64,000 nt of DNA from Azotimanducus chitobiosivorans (GTDB lineage: Bacteria > Pseudomonadota > Gammaproteobacteria > Pseudomonadales > Azotimanducaceae), in contig OZ241339.1 in assembly GCA_965200235.1 (NCBI GenBank), forward strand, positions 2,976,001 through 3,040,000. The letters are read 5' to 3'. The stretch's first letter is position 1, and each line of letters starts with the position of its first letter. The translations under genes were made by a program, and so were the position numbers. The notes under the pieces were generated by a model. It was given only the letters and a program-made list of their open reading frames with translations. It was not told where the DNA came from and searched no databases. This document shows positions 9,911 through 18,915 of the stretch, in pieces.

Positions 9911-10381
9911 CTAGAACGCTGACGCTGGAAGGTGCAGGCGGATCTCATCGTCACACCGTGCAAGAATTGGCTGAGCATGGCGGCCTCTGAATGCTATGGA
10001 CACTTTGCGCAATCTGTTCCTCTCAGCACTCCGCAGGCCTCTGTGAGCGAGTATTGGAACAAATTCAAACCGTGCCGTGTGAGGCAGCCAATCATTCGCA
10101 AGGCTGCTTCCTTGAGTCAGTTGAGCTTGGACATGGGTCGCAGACAGGGAGCCCTGTTTGAATTCGATCGGTGCTACACAAACGTTTCCCGAGCGATCGC
10201 TGACGAAAAGATAGTCGCATCGAGTGCGATTCGTTATTCCAAGCGACTTCGCATCAAGGTCTACGATAAGCCGTGGCGTCGGAGCACCCTGCAAAGACAA
10301 TGAGCAGCGGTCGCGTTTGCAACGATGAGTTATGCAGGATTGTGGCAAGCGTTCTTTGAATTTTCTGAGAAACGGCGTCAC
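9911..10381 (-). CDS. Small PD-(D/E)XK nuclease-like protein coupled to an AAA ATPase
   Basis: A 156-aa protein beginning with GTG, which overlaps the stop codon of the upstream ATPase gene by four bases (GTGA), implying translational coupling. Its centre reads RCDYLFVSD, then 10 residues later PIEFKQG. That Asp followed by E-x-K is the spacing of a PD-(D/E)XK nuclease core. The N-terminus has Cys residues (CITHRCKRDRC) that could bind metal. I do not recognise a named family. With the ATPase it makes a two-gene module of the kind seen in phage defence (ATPase sensor plus nuclease effector), but that role is inference. Confidence 0.7.
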   Translation of the reverse strand: MTPFLRKFKERLPQSCITHRCKRDRCSLSLQGAPTPRLIVDLDAKSLGITNRTRCDYLFVSDRSGNVCVAPIEFKQGSLSATHVQAQLTQGSSLANDWLPHTARFEFVPILAHRGLRSAERNRLRKVSIAFRGRHAQPILARCDDEIRLHLPASAF

Positions 10382-11913
10382 CCAGAGGCCCCTGCTTGAA
10401 GAGCGTTATAGATCTTAGCGCTCTCGTTGTATAGCGCATCGCTTACTTCTTCGTAGTCGGTCGGATACAGCCCGGTTTCAGCGTCGATCTTTATCTCCTT
10501 CACCACCGAGCTTCGGGAGGTTCCCTTGTGTTTGAACAGCCACGCTCCGACATCTTCAGGCTGTAGCACGACTTCCTCATCTTCTCGAGTATCTGGTGGT
10601 AGTTCAGAGGCTTTCACAAGATTACCCAATTGTTCAAGAATCCACTCGCTATGAGTGGTGATGACGACCCGTACACCGGCATTGATCATATGCACGAGCT
10701 CGCGAGCAAAAGCGGCTTGCTTTGAGGGGTGGAGATGAGACTCGGGCTCTTCAATGATCAGAATGTCGTTTTTTCGCACGACATGTCTTAGATAGAGCAC
10801 GATTGGCGCAAGTTCTGAAACCATAGACGAAGCGCGCATAAGCGGAAGGTTCTTCTTCCACCCAGTTGGCCGGTAGGCAAACGAAGGGTATTGAACTTCG
10901 CCACGGTTGACCTCGACTTTGCCATCAAGAATTCGTCTCTCCACGCCTCTTGCGACCTCGCGAAGACTTGTGGACTTCTGTGGGTATCGCTCCATCTGGC
11001 TGATCTGTGAAACAAGGATGTCTAAAAAGTCAGCCATCACACCAGATAACATCGGAACATCGTCAAATCTACGAATACCCGCCAAGGATGCGCGTTGCAC
11101 TAAAGTGCTGACAACGACATGGTGACTATGCATGATGCCTGTTCTATCCGCCGGCAGGTAGTACGCTCTCGCACGAATCAAAGGGGCAAACGCTTTGAGG
11201 AAAACATGCTCAACTAATTGATCGAGGATTTCCGAAGGCCCCGGCTCGTGCCTAGTCGGCATCTCTTCGTCATCCATGATCATGAACGAAAGATCATCGA
11301 CTAGCCGGTGAATTTCCGCAACAGACAGGTTGATTTCACGGACACGAAGCTCTGTTCGGGACTTTCGCTGCTCACTCTTGAGAGAGGTTTGGAAGTGAGT
11401 GTGCTCGTTGCCATTGACGGGGATGGAAAGTTCCAACTTCGGTGCCCTTGAACCGCTACCGCTTCGAGTCAACACTTCTGGATCATCCACGCCAAAGCAG
11501 CGCGCGACTTGCGAAACCAGTGCCTCGCTGAATCCTTGGAAACTCTGGAGGATGTGCTTCATTTCACCGACTGCACGATCGGGGATAGGTGGAGCTCCAT
11601 CGCCCTCTTTCAGCTTCGAGCAAGTCGATATCCAATTTTGAATGTCGTGCTTAAGTTCCTCGCTCAAGTTCTGGCTGCGAGGAATCCTTATATCTCGAGG
11701 CACCCGTAAAAATTGATTGCGCCGCAGACCGTAAGGCGTATCTAGTGATCGGTGTAGCGCGTAAAGGAGACCAGCAAGGTAAGACTTTCCTGTATTGCTT
11801 GGACCGATAAGAACGGTCAGTGGTCGTAGGTCTACAGTCGCTTCCGCAATCGGGCCGAAGTTCTCAATACGAACCGTGTAGTCGGATGAACTGGTTGGGC
11901 GGGCAACTACCAC
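10378..11913 (-). CDS. AAA family (OLD/ABC-like) ATPase
   Basis: A 511-aa P-loop ATPase of the RecF/OLD-like AAA_15/AAA_21 class. Walker A is LIGPSNTGKS near residues 36-44, after an IENFGPI start typical of the class. Walker B is ILIIEEPESHLHP near residue 400, followed by the switch motif VVITTHSEW. No C-terminal TOPRIM domain is visible, which separates it from GajA/OLD nucleases. The partner nuclease activity would be supplied by the overlapping 156-aa gene downstream. A role in defence is likely from context but not demonstrated. Confidence 0.85.
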   Translation of the reverse strand: MVVARPTSSSDYTVRIENFGPIAEATVDLRPLTVLIGPSNTGKSYLAGLLYALHRSLDTPYGLRRNQFLRVPRDIRIPRSQNLSEELKHDIQNWISTCSKLKEGDGAPPIPDRAVGEMKHILQSFQGFSEALVSQVARCFGVDDPEVLTRSGSGSRAPKLELSIPVNGNEHTHFQTSLKSEQRKSRTELRVREINLSVAEIHRLVDDLSFMIMDDEEMPTRHEPGPSEILDQLVEHVFLKAFAPLIRARAYYLPADRTGIMHSHHVVVSTLVQRASLAGIRRFDDVPMLSGVMADFLDILVSQISQMERYPQKSTSLREVARGVERRILDGKVEVNRGEVQYPSFAYRPTGWKKNLPLMRASSMVSELAPIVLYLRHVVRKNDILIIEEPESHLHPSKQAAFARELVHMINAGVRVVITTHSEWILEQLGNLVKASELPPDTREDEEVVLQPEDVGAWLFKHKGTSRSSVVKEIKIDAETGLYPTDYEEVSDALYNESAKIYNALQAGASG

Positions 11914-12019
11914 AGAGCATTATCCTTTCGACCGCAGAGAATTGATCAGAAGCCAGCATGCATCGCCCGGACGCTTCAACAACCAATATAGCCAACTATT
12001 CAAGTTTTTACCACCTTCA

Positions 12020-12086
12020 GAGGTGCTCCCCAATTTTCGGACAGGTTGCCAAGGTGTACTCCAAGCTTAAGAAGGAGACACAGGAA
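12020..12086. mobile_element. Solo IS3-type element end
   Basis: Begins GAGGTGCTCCCC and continues through CGGACAGGTTGCC to GAGACACAGGAA. It matches, with a few differences, the inner-to-outer right end of the deletion derivative at 24810-25223 read in reverse. The sequence then diverges, so only one terminus of the insertion sequence remains. The rest of the 380-base gap (11914-12293) holds nothing else I can support. Confidence 0.7.
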
Positions 12087-12280
12087 AATGAACTCTTTGG
12101 GTTGGCGTTCGAGTACTGCTGCTCTTGCTTTCCGTCAATCGTGACTGTCGATCAAACTATGTGATTGACGTACTTCAACTTTTCTCTTCTCTGCAATTCC
12201 CTTCAAAAAGACACCGCACGTGATTCTCCATGAGTGACGGCTCGGCTTTTTCGCTCTCAAACTACGCTGATATCCGTCAA

Positions 12281-12298
12281 GTGTGAACACGCCCTAAT
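12281..12298. repeat. 18-bp sequence shared with 63208-63225
   Basis: The reverse complement of this segment, ATTAGGGCGTGTTCACAC, occurs identically just after the DUF3604 gene at 63208-63225. In both places the TAG inside it is the stop codon of the adjacent gene. It may be the terminus of an insertion element that lands at TAG/CTAG sequences. Confidence 0.5.
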
Positions 12299-14486
12299 AC
12301 TCAGTCGCCAGCACCTTCCGAAAAGTCAGCGATATTCTGCGCCCTCGCGGAATGCGCTTTCGGCTGCCAGATCCCTTCGCAGGTGGCTCTGAGCGACGGG
12401 TACGAATACCGTGCTTCCATAGGTATCTGGCATCTCCGGTCAGAACGACCGCGCTGCGCCGCTCCAGTCTCCGCATTCGTTTCTGCTGACCCTTACTGAA
12501 TTCCATCTCCCAGCTTTCAAGCAGGCTAATCATGGCCACGCCATCAGCGAAGACGCCGCTGTCCACATGTGGCGAAACGCCTTGGCTCTTCACGTACTCG
12601 TTGACGATCATCTGGTCAGGGAGATTTGGCACAAGACCGCGTTGAAACAATCGTTCGGCAAGTTTTTCTGCCCAGTCCGGCAGTGGTCCGATACGCGCCG
12701 CGTCGTCTATTCGCCGCGACCGGTAGTCGTAGCGCCAGCCATAGTGTTGGGTGCGACGAGCAAGTTCAGTGCTCCATTGACCGGCTTCGTCGATCAGACG
12801 GACGAGTTCCTTTTCCTCCGCTTCCGAAATGAAGTCGTGTACCAGCGCAAAACCGGACATCTCGCCATCGACGGCATCACAAGGATCTGTTGACGGCGGT
12901 GCGGGCAGGCGCCCACGCTCCTCGGCCACCATGCGCAGAAACGGTGCTCGACAGACTCTTTCTTCAATGCGGTCGCACGCCGCAAGCTCAATAGAAATAC
13001 GGCCATCGGCCTGCAAGCATCCCTCCGAATGTTTCAATCTTCCCGGGCCGCGCAAGCGCCGGCTCCCTGCATCTAGCTCCAAAACCTTTCGTACGCAATC
13101 CCACTCCATTTGCTTGGCTAGCGTTACGGCCTTTCGCTGCACGTCGGGGTCATCAAAGTCCACCGTAAACCACTGCCCACGCTCCCTTCCGGTCTTCTCG
13201 GCAACATCTCGTCCACCCCATGACACAATGTACCTGTTGGATATCCCGTGCTCCTTTCGCCAGCGGGGAGCCTCTTGGGTGACGTTTGGCCACGCAAGGT
13301 CTTTTTGCTCGGTACTCATCCGCAAGGCTTGAATGGCAACGACCTCCTGCTGCGCCGACGATCCACGAAAGGCGACGTTCAATCTCCGGTATCCGTGAAG
13401 CAAGCCGCACAGCGTGGCGGCAGTCCAAGTGACGGCGGGAGATGGCTGGTCATCGCCATGCAGCCATGTCTTAAAGTCATCGGGGTCGGGGCGTGCGAGC
13501 AACAATTGAATAGCGATGCCGATAGGCATTCGTCGCCACGCATCATGCTGAACCAATGCGCCTGCACGCTGGATTCGGTGTGTGGCCTGCTGCCATTCGA
13601 GAATTTCACGCTTCTGTTCCTCCGATGCGGCGTGTAGCAACGCCACTTCGGTGATGGCATCCGCAGCCGCGACGGAACGGAGTTCATGCCCCGCCCCGAA
13701 CACTCCGATTGCGCCGAGCCACAGGGCTTCCTGGGCGTCATTCGCTGTTGTGCCATTGTGCATATCCTTCCGAACCAGTCGAGACCATGGCGGGAACCGC
13801 CACCAGCTTGCGTGAAGGTGCTGGGCGCAGCTGGTCAATTTGTCCGACTCACCGGACAGACTGGTCACGAGCAAGTCGAGCCAAGGGTCAATTTTCGGCA
13901 CCGCCCAGAGCGCCATGGTCATGGCACCCCGAATTCTGTCCTCGATCTCAGGAATCCTCAGCACGGAGGTCCCGGGGTCCGGGAGCGGCGGAATCGGAGG
14001 GATTGGGGCACTGGGCTCGGCGCCACAAGCAACATCATCCGGGACAAGGATATTCGATGCACGCTTCGCCAGCGCCTGTAGTCTGATGCGATGCTCGTCG
14101 CAAGCGACGGTGATGTTACGGATGCTGGATGTCGGCAGAACGCCCGGCCAGAGAACCAGTGACTTGGGTTGTCTCACCTGTGAGAGTGGGAGCGCATGCC
14201 ACTGGTGGCTCTGAAGAACGTTGACCTCTATGTCAGGCAGTTTGGCAGTTTCGAGACGTAGCCATACCGGAATACGGTTGTCCGCAAACGGCCCGGCTGT
14301 CCCGCTGAATGATTCCACGCCGACAATCATGCCTTCTTGCGGCGCCGTTGGGCGCAGCCAACCGTCCTGCAAGGCATCAAACAACTGTCGATTGTCGATG
14401 ATCATGCCTAGCCAATCGGGATCACTAAGCGGCCTTTCCTTTGGGTCAGGCTCGAAGTCAAACAACTCTTTCGTTTGCGCTTTCAT
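12294..14486 (-). CDS. AlkB-like 2-oxoglutarate/Fe(II) dioxygenase fused to a long unknown N-terminal region
   Basis: A 730-aa protein. The last 190 residues are an AlkB-type dioxygenase domain: an N-terminal FALVHDFIS entry strand, YGWRYDY, NEYVKSQGVSPHVD with Fe ligands about His640 and Asp642, a second His about 692 in LWKHGI, and Arg residues in RRISLTFR for 2-oxoglutarate. AlkB enzymes oxidatively demethylate alkylated bases in DNA or RNA, or modify protein. The first 440 or so residues match nothing I recognise and contain a Pro-rich linker (IPPIPPLPDPG). The start is the ATG whose ATGA overlaps the upstream helicase stop, so the two are translationally coupled. It is the last gene of a methyltransferase-helicase-AlkB operon. 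Confidence 0.85.
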   Translation of the reverse strand: MKAQTKELFDFEPDPKERPLSDPDWLGMIIDNRQLFDALQDGWLRPTAPQEGMIVGVESFSGTAGPFADNRIPVWLRLETAKLPDIEVNVLQSHQWHALPLSQVRQPKSLVLWPGVLPTSSIRNITVACDEHRIRLQALAKRASNILVPDDVACGAEPSAPIPPIPPLPDPGTSVLRIPEIEDRIRGAMTMALWAVPKIDPWLDLLVTSLSGESDKLTSCAQHLHASWWRFPPWSRLVRKDMHNGTTANDAQEALWLGAIGVFGAGHELRSVAAADAITEVALLHAASEEQKREILEWQQATHRIQRAGALVQHDAWRRMPIGIAIQLLLARPDPDDFKTWLHGDDQPSPAVTWTAATLCGLLHGYRRLNVAFRGSSAQQEVVAIQALRMSTEQKDLAWPNVTQEAPRWRKEHGISNRYIVSWGGRDVAEKTGRERGQWFTVDFDDPDVQRKAVTLAKQMEWDCVRKVLELDAGSRRLRGPGRLKHSEGCLQADGRISIELAACDRIEERVCRAPFLRMVAEERGRLPAPPSTDPCDAVDGEMSGFALVHDFISEAEEKELVRLIDEAGQWSTELARRTQHYGWRYDYRSRRIDDAARIGPLPDWAEKLAERLFQRGLVPNLPDQMIVNEYVKSQGVSPHVDSGVFADGVAMISLLESWEMEFSKGQQKRMRRLERRSAVVLTGDARYLWKHGIRTRRSEPPAKGSGSRKRIPRGRRISLTFRKVLATEY

Positions 14487-15589
14487 TGTTCCAAGATGGT
14501 TGCGTCGCTCGGAAGTGCGTCTCGGGCCTGCTTTGAGAGCGGGCCGGGGCCATACACCAGAAACAGTCGGTCGCGGGCCCGAGTACACATCATGTACATC
14601 GCACGATATGCTGAATCGTCTCGGCAGGGAATGAAATGCTCAAGCTCAAGCAGAAACACGGTATCGAACTCCTGTCCCTTCACGGACTCCTTGTTCAGCA
14701 CCGTCACGCCCGGTTGCCGGACATTGATCGAATCCTCGTTCGTTCTATCGCTCGAATAGACTTTGATTCGAGCTTTTGGCATGCGTTGTCGTAGAAGCTT
14801 GTGGACATGTGCACCGGTTTCGTTCCGGGCAACGATGACACCAATGCTGCTGTTGGCGCGATTGGTCAGCTCGTTGGCGATTCGGTCAACGGTCGATTGA
14901 AGATTATCGGACTGTACCAGCTGGGGAACATCCCCTGAAGCGGGTCGCATGACCGTTGCCGCTGGTAGCCGCCCTCGATGAAAACACTCGGCCAAACGAG
15001 CAATCTCTGGAGTATTTCTGTGGTTCTCGGTGAGGATGATGGGGTCGGGGAGTTTGGCCGCTGACTTGATCTGTTCCAGCGTTGATCGGAGGCTTCCAAT
15101 CGCTTGGTCATCATCGGCAAACACGGATAGTGTGCGTGCGATGCACTGCGATGCGTAGGCGAAGAAACCTTGCGGCAGGTCCTGCCCTTCGTCAACGACA
15201 AGCACTTGACGCACAGGGCCGTCCGTTGCCAACCGTTCGATCATTGAGTCCCAGACGTACTCGTACGGGTCGTGACTTTTACGCGGAGGCTCCTCGTTGT
15301 TGGTTCGACTGGAATAGTCTTGCCAAACAAAGCTCTGCATGGTCGCGGCCGAAGTCTTGATGCCGTGTTCGTGAGATGCCAGAGTCAGCGTTCGGCGAAG
15401 CATGCGGTTGAACGTCACGATTGGAACGTTTTCATGCAGTTCGGTCAGCGCGTCCGCACGCCAAATAGCCAAGGAGGTTTTGCCAGAACCCGGAGGTCCT
15501 GCAACAAAGAGGGGCTGGTCTAGTGGACATTCCAGCACCTTGAGTTGCTCCTCATCCTTGCTGAGTTGGTCCCAGGTCGGGAGGTGCAT
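14483..15589 (-). CDS. Superfamily I (UvrD/Rep-like) helicase
   Basis: A 368-aa compact helicase. Walker A is AGPPGSGKT with Lys37, Walker B is VVDEGQD near residue 135. Motif III-like FADDDQAI, motif IV-like LTENHRNT, motif V-like ESVKGQEFDTVFL and motif VI-like MMCTRARDRLFL follow in order. It is about half the length of UvrD and has no room for large 1B/2B insertions. Its stop overlaps the start of the AlkB fusion by four bases, and it starts only two bases after the methyltransferase stop. It probably unwinds nucleic acid for the two modifying enzymes encoded beside it (inference). Confidence 0.88.
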   Translation of the reverse strand: MHLPTWDQLSKDEEQLKVLECPLDQPLFVAGPPGSGKTSLAIWRADALTELHENVPIVTFNRMLRRTLTLASHEHGIKTSAATMQSFVWQDYSSRTNNEEPPRKSHDPYEYVWDSMIERLATDGPVRQVLVVDEGQDLPQGFFAYASQCIARTLSVFADDDQAIGSLRSTLEQIKSAAKLPDPIILTENHRNTPEIARLAECFHRGRLPAATVMRPASGDVPQLVQSDNLQSTVDRIANELTNRANSSIGVIVARNETGAHVHKLLRQRMPKARIKVYSSDRTNEDSINVRQPGVTVLNKESVKGQEFDTVFLLELEHFIPCRDDSAYRAMYMMCTRARDRLFLVYGPGPLSKQARDALPSDATILEQ

Positions 15590-15591
15590 CG

Positions 15592-16413
15592 CTAATTTTC
15601 CCCTAGCCGAAGTGTGCGCTGCTCGGGGCGATGGAACAAAGCATAGCGCAGTTTCAGCTTCCGGCGTTCGGTGAGCACCTCGCCCAAGTCGTCGGCTTTC
15701 TTTTGAAAGCCCGCCTGTTGAAGCGCAGCCTGAAAAGATGGGAAGCTAGAATTCGGCCCAGGTTTCGGAGAATTCGTATAGACAAGCGTCGTCTCCCCGT
15801 GGCTGATCGTCCACAGGCACTCGTTCACATCACCAACCATCTTCTCGGCATCCAAAGACCGGCTAGCCAATAAAAAAGAGACGACGACCAGAACAGGACG
15901 CCACCCGGGAGGTGTTTGCCATTCGATATCGGTGATTGAGGACGACCATTGATGGTCAATCTTCGGCAGGTCATCCATGGCATCGGCCTCGTCGGCGAGT
16001 CGCTCGCCGAGCCGACACATCGCATGTGAGCGATCAATGCCGATGTAGTTGAACGAAGCGGTTGGCGGGAGTTGTCCAGCAAGCGCCAGCCCGCCTGTGA
16101 ACGGCCCGCAGCCGAGGTCTATGACGATGAGAGGCTGGTTTGGCCATCCCTCTATGAATATCTGCCGGAACGCTTCGGAAAGCTCTTCGACATGGCGCTT
16201 CTGGTTCCAAAAGGCGTAGAGCAATGCCCTATCATCGGCGGACAACTCCCCATACGGCTGGTCAAAGTCGGCTTGGCCCCAAGCGATTGCCTCGGCAGCT
16301 TCGTCTCCGGTCATGCCCAGTGGATGGTCTGGGGTGCTTCTGGGGTCGTCGAGTACAGGCCTAACTACCTCGCGCTGGCGAAGATGCTCGATGATCGATG
16401 GAATTGGAGGCAT
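15592..16413 (-). CDS. SAM-dependent methyltransferase, first gene of the AlkB/helicase operon
   Basis: A 273-aa protein with a class I methyltransferase motif I, VIDLGCGPFTGG, at residues about 97-108, and a second acidic strand YIGIDRSH that would hold the SAM ribose. No DNA-methylase NPPY or cysteine PC motif is visible, so the substrate may be RNA, protein or a small molecule rather than DNA. It leads a tightly packed three-gene operon (gaps of 2 and -4 bases). The putative promoter is in the gene-free 16414-16600 stretch. Confidence 0.78.
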   Translation of the reverse strand: MPPIPSIIEHLRQREVVRPVLDDPRSTPDHPLGMTGDEAAEAIAWGQADFDQPYGELSADDRALLYAFWNQKRHVEELSEAFRQIFIEGWPNQPLIVIDLGCGPFTGGLALAGQLPPTASFNYIGIDRSHAMCRLGERLADEADAMDDLPKIDHQWSSSITDIEWQTPPGWRPVLVVVSFLLASRSLDAEKMVGDVNECLWTISHGETTLVYTNSPKPGPNSSFPSFQAALQQAGFQKKADDLGEVLTERRKLKLRYALFHRPEQRTLRLGEN

Positions 16414-16689
16414 TTGTGAGAGCGAGGCAGGGCTAAGATTTCTGATATACGTATCTACCGACGGGGCAAGTGCGCTAGGAGCGCTTAATCTATCGGGCTA
16501 CCAGTGGAAGATGGAGAAGCAGTCCGCATCGGTCCGAGCCAAACGCGGAATAGAAGCAAATCCTATTGCCTGCTTGAATGGTCGACATGCTTATTAGTGA
16601 ATTCACGCCGTTTAGGCTTGGCACTCTATCAAATTTCCTGAATGACGGTGGGACCCAAGCGCCACCCGGAGCCGGATTCGGAGGCCGGA

Positions 16690-16940
16690 GAATCCGGCTC
16701 CGGGAACGCGCCGAACTTGTGGCTTCCGGAGTTCTCGTCCCGCATTTCCAGCGTCGCCACGGTGGCGTCCGCCATCGTCGCGCTGGTGCCGCCTAAGATT
16801 GTCGAGCACAGGATGCCTCCCTTGCCCGAATAGGTGACCACGGCGCGCAAGGTATCGCCCGAGTACTCGGCGGCGATAGACAGCGTGCTGCCGGTGGTGA
16901 CTTCCACCCAGTAGGGGTTCGCTTGGGTTCCCATATTCAT
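16690..16940 (-). pseudogene. Decayed fragment of a third adhesin C-terminus
   Basis: A translation on this strand reads YWVEVTTGSTLSIAAEYSGD, then LRAVVTYSGKGGI, and then ATVATLEMRDENSGSHKFG. These correspond to two separate parts of the left adhesin (YWVDIAGATGRTLAITSDYAG and TTVATLNVEDENSGSHKFGT), which are about 180 residues apart there. Here they are joined, so the fragment carries an internal deletion. It has no start, no 5' repeat block and no terminator. It shows that at least three adhesin C-terminal variants have existed in this locus. Confidence 0.75.
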
Positions 16941-17146
16941 CGACCAGCGGCAGGTGCAGGTCGTCGGTGTTCGTGTCGCCGGGCTTGGGAGAGCGTTGCG
17001 CCGCCGCGTGGAGGGAACGCGGAGCTACAGGAGCGAAGCGCAATGCGGCGCCAGCTCGTCGCGCGTCGTGGTCACGCGCTTCGCGGCTTGGATGTCGGAC
17101 TCGGCGAGGGCGACTGCGTCGAGCGCCTTGAAGGTCACGCCCAGCT

Positions 17147-17335
17147 TCAGGGAGCCCCCGGCACGACCTTGTCCGCCCGCCCGAGGCGCCGGCACCCGAA
17201 CCGCTTCAGCGTCCATTCCAGCGGCTCGCAGACCGATGCCCGGTCCAAAGACCGGCATTCAAGCGGCACGCCGCCCAGCAGCGTCCGCATCTCCTCTACC
17301 GTCTTCATCCGACGCAGGTCCATGTCCACAATCAT
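17147..17335 (-). pseudogene. Fragment resembling the N-terminus of an ISNCY/integrase-type transposase
   Basis: A short frame on this strand contains RRMKTVEEMRTLLGG and, further on, LKRFGCRRLGRADKV. This is the pattern of the N-terminal helix-turn-helix region of integrase-core transposases of the ISNCY group (MRTVEQ...FLEGT, then RFRY..LGKADKG). Nothing of the catalytic domain follows. The surrounding 16941-17524 stretch has no other supportable gene, so it is a decayed insertion. Confidence 0.4.
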
Positions 17336-17524
17336 CCTCTAGTGATCGCGGATTCATGCGCCGTTCACCCTCATGTAGCGTTGGACAACTCTGCAGATCC
17401 GACGTTCGTGCTGATGAAACTTCGCACTGAGGTGCGCCCGTCATGGAGATGGAATTGCAAATGACCCGCTGAAAGCGTTACATTTATCCCATTGATTCCG
17501 TTACAAATATCAGGTTAAGCGCCA

Positions 17525-18781
17525 ATGGCAACGACATATGTTCCGAGAATCGCAGATTCCGAGCTGACGCAGCGGCTCAAAGTCGGAGGCGCCGTGCTAA
17601 TTGAAGGCCCGAGGGCTTGCGGCAAGACAGAGCTCGCGCGACGGCAAAGCGCGAGCGAAGTACTGCTAGATGTAGACCAGAACGCGCACGAAGCCATATT
17701 GGTCGATCCTCGAATACTGCTCGAAGGTGCAACGCCTCGCCTGATCGATGAATGGCAGACCGAACCTGTCATATGGAATCATGTTCGGCATGCCATTGAT
17801 GAGCGCCGCCTGCGAGGCCAGTTCATTCTCACCGGATCTTCGGTGCCAGCCGATGAAGTGACGCGACACACCGGGGCAGGGCGAATCTCCCGTCTCAGAT
17901 TGCGCACGATGAGTTCGTTTGAGACTGGCTTCTCGACCGGAGAAGTTTCCCTGCACGCCTTGATGTGCGGGAATTTTGATGGCTGCCGGCAGTCTTCAGT
18001 ATCGATCGGCGAACTTGTCGAATCGACTTGTCGAGGCGGCTGGCCTGCGGATCTGGAAAGTGCCCTCGGCGAGACAATGATTGCGCGCGCCGACTATCTC
18101 GACGAAATCTGTCGCGCTGATATTTCACGAGTCGATGGTGTGAGCCGCAACCCAGAAAACGTGCGGCGGCTATTGCGCTCTTTGGCGAGGAATGTCGCGA
18201 CAAGCGCGAGCGCTCGAACCTTGACACAGGATGTCGCTGGCGAAGCGCGCGCCTTGAACATTGATACCGTGCTCGGCTACCTTGCCGCGCTTGAGCGTTT
18301 GCTCGTGATCGAATCGCAGCCCGCATGGTCTCCAAGGCTGCGGTCTCGGTCTGCGCTCCGCAAGTCAGCGAAACGCCATTTTGTGGATCCTTCACTTGCC
18401 GCGGCAGCCTTGGGCGCCACGCCGGATCGCCTGCTCGCCGACCTTGCCTATTTCGGCTGCTTGTTTGAATCCCTTGTCTACCGCGACTTGTCGGTCTATG
18501 CGCGTGCGTGCGACGCCGCGCTGTATCACTATCGCGACAACACCAATTTGGAGGTCGATATCATCGTGCAGAACCGCCAAGGGGGGTGGTGCGCATTCGA
18601 GGTCAAGCTGGGCGCGGGGCAGGTGGATGCAGCGGCTCGGAACCTCTTGAAGCTTGGTGAGCGCGTTGACGCCGAATCGATGGGCGAGCCTCGTTCGCTC
18701 GTGGCGGTTGTTGGCAGCGGCTATGGCTACCAGCGTGCTGACGGCGTGATCGTTCTGCCGATAACAGCCCTCGGGCCTTAG
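17525..18781 (+). CDS. AAA_14/DUF4143 ATPase
   Basis: A 418-aa ATP-binding protein of the common AAA_14 plus DUF4143 family. Walker A is IEGPRACGKTEL at residues about 27-38, Walker B is RLIDEWQ near residue 78, and sensor-like FILTGSS follows. The C-terminal DUF4143 part carries a PD-(D/E)XK-like core, NLEVDIIVQN followed by WCAFEVKLG. Such proteins are frequent in accessory regions and often act alone; their substrates are unknown. The gene is flanked by insertion-sequence remains on both sides and shows no operon partner. Confidence 0.85.
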   Translation: MATTYVPRIADSELTQRLKVGGAVLIEGPRACGKTELARRQSASEVLLDVDQNAHEAILVDPRILLEGATPRLIDEWQTEPVIWNHVRHAIDERRLRGQFILTGSSVPADEVTRHTGAGRISRLRLRTMSSFETGFSTGEVSLHALMCGNFDGCRQSSVSIGELVESTCRGGWPADLESALGETMIARADYLDEICRADISRVDGVSRNPENVRRLLRSLARNVATSASARTLTQDVAGEARALNIDTVLGYLAALERLLVIESQPAWSPRLRSRSALRKSAKRHFVDPSLAAAALGATPDRLLADLAYFGCLFESLVYRDLSVYARACDAALYHYRDNTNLEVDIIVQNRQGGWCAFEVKLGAGQVDAAARNLLKLGERVDAESMGEPRSLVAVVGSGYGYQRADGVIVLPITALGP

Positions 18782-18915
18782 TCTGTATTTCGCCAGGTAA
18801 CGGCGCGGCGCGGCTGAAGTCGGCCTCGACTCGTTTTAGATTCCGCCCCTTCCATTCAGCATCGTATCGGGTTGGACAGCTCTCGGGATGTTGGCAACAA
18901 AATATGAAGGCTCTC

